From Streptomyces bungoensis (lineage in GTDB: Bacteria > Actinomycetota > Actinomycetes > Streptomycetales > Streptomycetaceae): a DNA stretch of 64,000 bases. How positions within the stretch are numbered: position 1 is the first letter of the stretch; each line of letters opens with the position of its first letter. Positions 60,846 through 64,000 of the stretch are shown piece by piece. The notes under the pieces are model-generated. The model searched no databases and was not told where the DNA came from. It saw only the letters and a list, made by a program, of their open reading frames with translations. The stretch covers positions 1 through 64,000 of the forward strand of contig NZ_KQ948871.1 of assembly GCF_001514215.1 (NCBI RefSeq), written 5' to 3'. Made by a program: the position numbers and the translations under genes.

Positions 60846-61538
60846 ATGACCTCTGTGCCCACCCCGATCCCGTCCCGCACGCAGTACGTGCTGGACGCGA
60901 TCAAACACCGCATCCTGACGGGGCAACTGACGCCCGGACAGGCCCTGGTCGAGACGGAACTGGCCGCGCAGTTCGGGGTGTCCAAGACCCCGGTGCGCGA
61001 GGCGCTGAAGACCCTCGCCGGGACCGGTCTCGTCGTGATGAGCCAGTACAAGGGCGTCACGGTGCGCATGGTGGACGCGGACATGGCGCGCGAGGTCTAC
61101 GACGTGCGGCTGCTGCTGGAGCCCGAGGCCCTGCGGCGCGCCGTGCGGCGCGGCGCCTCCCTCGACGCCGCCCGCGACGCGCTGACCCGCGCCGACGACG
61201 CCACCGACACCGCCGAACGCTCCCTCGCCAACCGCGAGTTCCACCGCGCCCTCTACCTGCCCTGCGGCAACCCGCTGCTCGGCCGGATGCTGGACGAGGT
61301 GCGCGACCAGGCCGCCCTCGTCTCGGCCGTCGCCTGGGCGACCGACCCCTCCTGGGACCGGGAGGCCGCCGAGCACCGGGAGATCCTGCGCCTCGCCCTG
61401 GACGGCGACGCCGACGGCGCGGCCGGCGCCCTGCACGCCCACATCGCGTCGTTCGTACGGCGGGCGTTCCCCGCGGACGCCGACGGCACCGGCGACACCG
61501 CGGGCACCCAGCCCCGCCCGGAGGAAGGCCAGGAATGA
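60846..61538 (+). CDS. GntR family (FCD) transcriptional regulator
   Basis: A 230-residue FadR-type regulator. HTH (about 10-75) YVLDAIKHRILTGQLTPGQALVETELAAQFGVSKTPVREALKTLAGTGLVVMSQ; FCD domain with YDVRLLLEPEALRRAV, ANREFHRALYLPCGNPLL (His/Asp ligands) and AEHREILRLALDGDADGA. ATGA overlap with the DapA-like gene places it in the operon it most likely senses for, probably a sugar acid. Confidence 0.92.
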   Translation: MTSVPTPIPSRTQYVLDAIKHRILTGQLTPGQALVETELAAQFGVSKTPVREALKTLAGTGLVVMSQYKGVTVRMVDADMAREVYDVRLLLEPEALRRAVRRGASLDAARDALTRADDATDTAERSLANREFHRALYLPCGNPLLGRMLDEVRDQAALVSAVAWATDPSWDREAAEHREILRLALDGDADGAAGALHAHIASFVRRAFPADADGTGDTAGTQPRPEEGQE

Positions 61539-62446
61539 GCAGCGTGACGTTCGAGACCCAACGGGCGGCCCTGGCCGACGTGGTGGCCATCCCGGTGACC
61601 CCCTTCGCCGAGGACGGCTCCGTCGAGCAGGACACCCACCGGGCCCTGCTGCGTCGCCTGCTCGACGGCGGAGTCAGGACCCTCACCCCGAACGGCAACA
61701 CCGGCGAGTTCTACGCCCTCACCCCCGAGGAGCGCCGCCTCGTCACCGAACTGACCGTGGCGGAGGCCGGCGAGCGGGCCGTGATCCTCGTCGGCGTCGG
61801 GCACGACCTGCCCACCGCGATCGCCTCCGCCCGGCACGCCCGCGGGCTCGGGGCCCAGATGGTCATGGTCCACCAGCCCGTCCACCCGTACGTCTCGGCC
61901 GGCGGCTGGGTCGACTACCACCGGGCCATCGCCGCGGCCGTGCCCGAACTCGGCGTGGTGCCGTACATCCGCAACGCCCAGCTGCCCGGCGCCCGCCTCG
62001 CCGAACTCGCCGACCACTGCCCGAACGTCATCGGCGTCAAGTACGCCGTCCCGGACGCGGCCCGCTTCGCCGCCTTCGCCCGGGACGCGGGCCTCGACCG
62101 GTTCGTGTGGGTCGCCGGCCTCGCCGAGCCGTACGCCCCCTCCTACTTCTCGGCCGGCGCCACCGGTTTCACCTCCGGACTGGTGAACGTCGCCCCGGCC
62201 GTCTCGCTGAACATGATCGAGGCGCTGCGCGCCGGCGACTACCCGGCCGCCATGAAGGTCTGGGAGCAGATCCGCCGCTTCGAGGAACTGCGCGCCGCGC
62301 ACGGCTCCGCCAACAACGTCACCGTCGTCAAGGAGGCCCTCGCCGGCCTCGGCCTGTGCCGCCGGGACGTCCGCCCGCCGAGCAGGCCGCTGCCCGAGGA
62401 GCAGCGCGCCGAGGTCGCCGCCATCGCCGCCGGGTGGTCGATATGA
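61535..62446 (+). CDS. DapA-family sugar-acid lyase/dehydratase
   Basis: A 303-residue DHDPS-superfamily protein. N-terminal DVVAIPVTPFAEDGSVEQDTHRALLRRLLDGG, TPNGNTGEFYALTPEERRLVTE (GNTGE instead of GTTGE), and the Schiff-base Lys in VIGVKYAVPDAA. The GTTGE change, divergent late region and context (GntR, IlvD/Edd dehydratase) point to a 2-keto-3-deoxy-sugar-acid enzyme rather than lysine synthesis. ATG 61535 overlaps gntR and its stop overlaps the dehydratase ATG. Confidence 0.88.
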   Translation: MSSVTFETQRAALADVVAIPVTPFAEDGSVEQDTHRALLRRLLDGGVRTLTPNGNTGEFYALTPEERRLVTELTVAEAGERAVILVGVGHDLPTAIASARHARGLGAQMVMVHQPVHPYVSAGGWVDYHRAIAAAVPELGVVPYIRNAQLPGARLAELADHCPNVIGVKYAVPDAARFAAFARDAGLDRFVWVAGLAEPYAPSYFSAGATGFTSGLVNVAPAVSLNMIEALRAGDYPAAMKVWEQIRRFEELRAAHGSANNVTVVKEALAGLGLCRRDVRPPSRPLPEEQRAEVAAIAAGWSI

Positions 62447-64000
62447 GCACACCGAACCCGCCGCGCCGGAACCCCGAGGACCTCAGGAGCCACCAGTGGT
62501 ACGGCACCGACGGGCTGCGCTCCTTCAGCCACCGGGCCCGCACCCGGCAGCTCGGCTACCTCCCCGAGGAGCACCTCGGCAAGCCGGTCATCGCGATCCT
62601 GAACACCTGGTCCGACATCAACCCCTGCCACGTCCACCTCCGCGACCGCGCCCAGGCGGTCAAGCGCGGGGTGTGGCAGGCGGGCGGTTTCCCGCTGGAG
62701 TTCCCGGTCTCCACCCTCAGCGAGACCTTCCAGAAGCCGACCCCCATGCTCTACCGCAACATGCTCGCGATGGAGACCGAGGAGCTGCTGCGCTCCTACC
62801 CCGTCGACGGCGCGGTGCTCATGGGCGGCTGCGACAAGTCCACCCCGGCCCTCCTGATGGGCGCGGCCTCCGTCGACCTGCCCGCCGTCTTCGTGCCGGC
62901 CGGCCCCATGCTGCCGGGCCACTGGCGCGGTGAGGTGCTCGGCTCCGGCACCGACATGTGGAAGTACTGGGACGACAAGCGCGCCGGCCTCATCGGCGAC
63001 TGCGAGATGCAGGAACTGGAGAGTGGCCTGGCCCGCTCGCCCGGCCACTGCATGACCATGGGGACGGCGTCCACGCTGACCGCCGCCGCCGAGGCACTGG
63101 GCGTGACGGTCCCGGGCGCCTCCAGCATCCCGGCCGTCGACTCCGGGCACGACCGGATGGCCGCCAAGGCGGGCCTGAGCATCGTCGACCTGGTCCACCG
63201 GGACCTGAGGCTGAGCCGGATCCTCACCCGGGAGGCCTTCGAGGACGCGGTCACCACCGTGCTCGGCCTCGGCGGCTCCACCAACGCCGTGATCCACCTG
63301 ATCGCCATGGCGGGCCGGGCCGGAGTGCGGCTCACCCTCGACGACTTCGACCGCATCGCCCGCACGGTCCCCGTCCTCGCCGATGTCCGCCCCGGCGGGC
63401 AGAAGTACCTGATGGAGGACTTCCACTTCGCCGGCGGCCTGCCCGGCTTCCTCTCCCGCATCCCGGACCTGCTCCACCTCGACCGGCCGACCGTCTCCCA
63501 CGCCACCCTGCGCGAGCAGATCGACGGCGCCCAGGTGCACGACGACGACGTCATCCGGCCCCGCGGCAACCCGGTCGCCCGCGAGGGCGGCGTCGCCGTC
63601 CTGCGCGGCAACCTCTGCCCCGACGGCGCCGTCATCAAGCACATCGCCGCCGAGCCCCACCTGCTCAAGCACACCGGACCCGCGGTGGTCTTCGACGACT
63701 ACCGGACCATGCAGCGCACCATCAACGACCCGGCGCTGGGCATCACCGCCGACAGCGTCCTCGTCCTGCGCAACGCCGGTCCCAAGGGCGGCCCCGGCAT
63801 GCCCGAGTACGGCATGCTCCCGATCCCCGACCACCTGCTCAGGCAGGGCGTGCGGGACATGGTGCGGATCTCCGACGCCCGCATGAGCGGCACGAGTTAC
63901 GGCGCCTGCGTGCTGCACGTGGCACCGGAGTCGTACGTCGGCGGGCCGCTCGCCCTGGTGCGCACCGGGGACCTCGTCACGCTGGACGTCGAGGCACGCA
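62443..64000 (+). CDS. IlvD/Edd family sugar-acid dehydratase (partial, runs off window)
   Basis: 519 codons visible. Fe-S dehydratase removing water from an aldonic acid (L-arabinonate/D-xylonate-like). Cluster and Mg ligands: ILNTWSDINPCHVHL, VLMGGCDKSTPALLMGA (Cys about 130), CMTMGTASTLTAAAEALG, LGGSTNAVIHLIAMAG, and the late LRNAGPKGGPGMPEYGMLPIPDHLL and ISDARMSGTSYGACVLHVAPES. The start SHQWYGTDGLRSFSHRA is typical of the sugar-acid group rather than of biosynthetic IlvD. Its Fe-S cluster would be supplied by a system like suf in this window. Confidence 0.93.
   Translation, partial: MSTPNPPRRNPEDLRSHQWYGTDGLRSFSHRARTRQLGYLPEEHLGKPVIAILNTWSDINPCHVHLRDRAQAVKRGVWQAGGFPLEFPVSTLSETFQKPTPMLYRNMLAMETEELLRSYPVDGAVLMGGCDKSTPALLMGAASVDLPAVFVPAGPMLPGHWRGEVLGSGTDMWKYWDDKRAGLIGDCEMQELESGLARSPGHCMTMGTASTLTAAAEALGVTVPGASSIPAVDSGHDRMAAKAGLSIVDLVHRDLRLSRILTREAFEDAVTTVLGLGGSTNAVIHLIAMAGRAGVRLTLDDFDRIARTVPVLADVRPGGQKYLMEDFHFAGGLPGFLSRIPDLLHLDRPTVSHATLREQIDGAQVHDDDVIRPRGNPVAREGGVAVLRGNLCPDGAVIKHIAAEPHLLKHTGPAVVFDDYRTMQRTINDPALGITADSVLVLRNAGPKGGPGMPEYGMLPIPDHLLRQGVRDMVRISDARMSGTSYGACVLHVAPESYVGGPLALVRTGDLVTLDVEAR

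Noticed and set aside
61535..62446. A second lysine-pathway dapA.
   Set aside because: GNTGE replaces GTTGE and the operon contains a GntR regulator and an IlvD/Edd dehydratase, so a sugar-acid enzyme is more likely.
62443..64000. Biosynthetic dihydroxy-acid dehydratase (ilvD) for branched-chain amino acids.
   Set aside because: The N-terminus and operon context match sugar-acid dehydratases of the same superfamily; no ilv genes are nearby.

Overview
The window reads as a chromosomal segment of a Streptomyces-type actinomycete. GC content is very high with strong third-position G/C. GTG starts and 4-base ATGA/GTGA stop/start overlaps are frequent, many secreted proteins carry Sec, Tat or lipobox signals, and the gene sets are typical of the genus: pgl-opcA-zwf-tal-tkt next to ctaB/ctaA, then sufR-B-D-Rieske-C-S-U-T, then dapD. 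No rRNA, canonical tRNA, CRISPR array, insertion sequence or prophage was seen.

Layout. 1-3.7 kb: end of an unidentified gene, then a PadR-controlled drug/lipid ABC exporter (minus strand). 3.8-10.5 kb: a substrate-binding protein and a GH13 glycosidase/sugar ABC importer operon. 10.5-11.5 kb: two small secreted proteins. 11.7-18.2 kb: minus-strand pentose phosphate operon tkt-tal-zwf-opcA-pgl. 18.6-24.7 kb: ctaB and ctaA (heme O and heme A synthesis) around three conserved plus-strand genes, then an ABC-2 exporter. 24.9-31.5 kb: the SUF Fe-S assembly operon, with a SufR-type CAAC-N6-GTTG operator over its start codon. 31.6-37.3 kb: an AbfB-domain protein, dapD, a HAD-like protein, dapA and a four-gene set of small envelope/hypothetical proteins. 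37.3-42.6 kb: a secreted nuclease, a conserved acidic protein and a Tat-exported PhoX-like phosphatase behind a PHO box.

42.6-44.6 kb holds the most unusual locus. A TROVE/vWA (Ro60, Rsr) gene is preceded by about 500 bases without a protein gene. In it I find three tandem RNA units that share a Ro60-binding-like 5' motif, each closed by a different but perfectly complementary stem. Two of them carry a permuted tRNA-like module: T-arm, acceptor-like hairpin, D-arm. I interpret these as a cluster of bacterial Y RNAs.

44.7-49.9 kb: a GntR regulator with ACC deaminase, a TetR-controlled MFS exporter, and a double-TerD protein. 49.9-55 kb: a DeoR-regulated polyol/sugar ABC importer with a zinc dehydrogenase. 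55.2-64 kb: acid-sugar catabolism, with uronate dehydrogenase divergent from 5-dehydro-4-deoxyglucarate dehydratase plus an uncharacterised partner. After a DinB-like protein, a decayed membrane-protein gene and an MBL-fold hydrolase comes a GntR/DapA-like/IlvD-Edd operon that runs off the window.

The central blocks link logically. The pentose phosphate operon supplies NADPH and pentoses, cta genes supply heme for terminal oxidase, and suf genes supply Fe-S clusters, including those needed by the IlvD/Edd dehydratase at the right edge. The flanks are accessory carbohydrate-uptake and stress modules.
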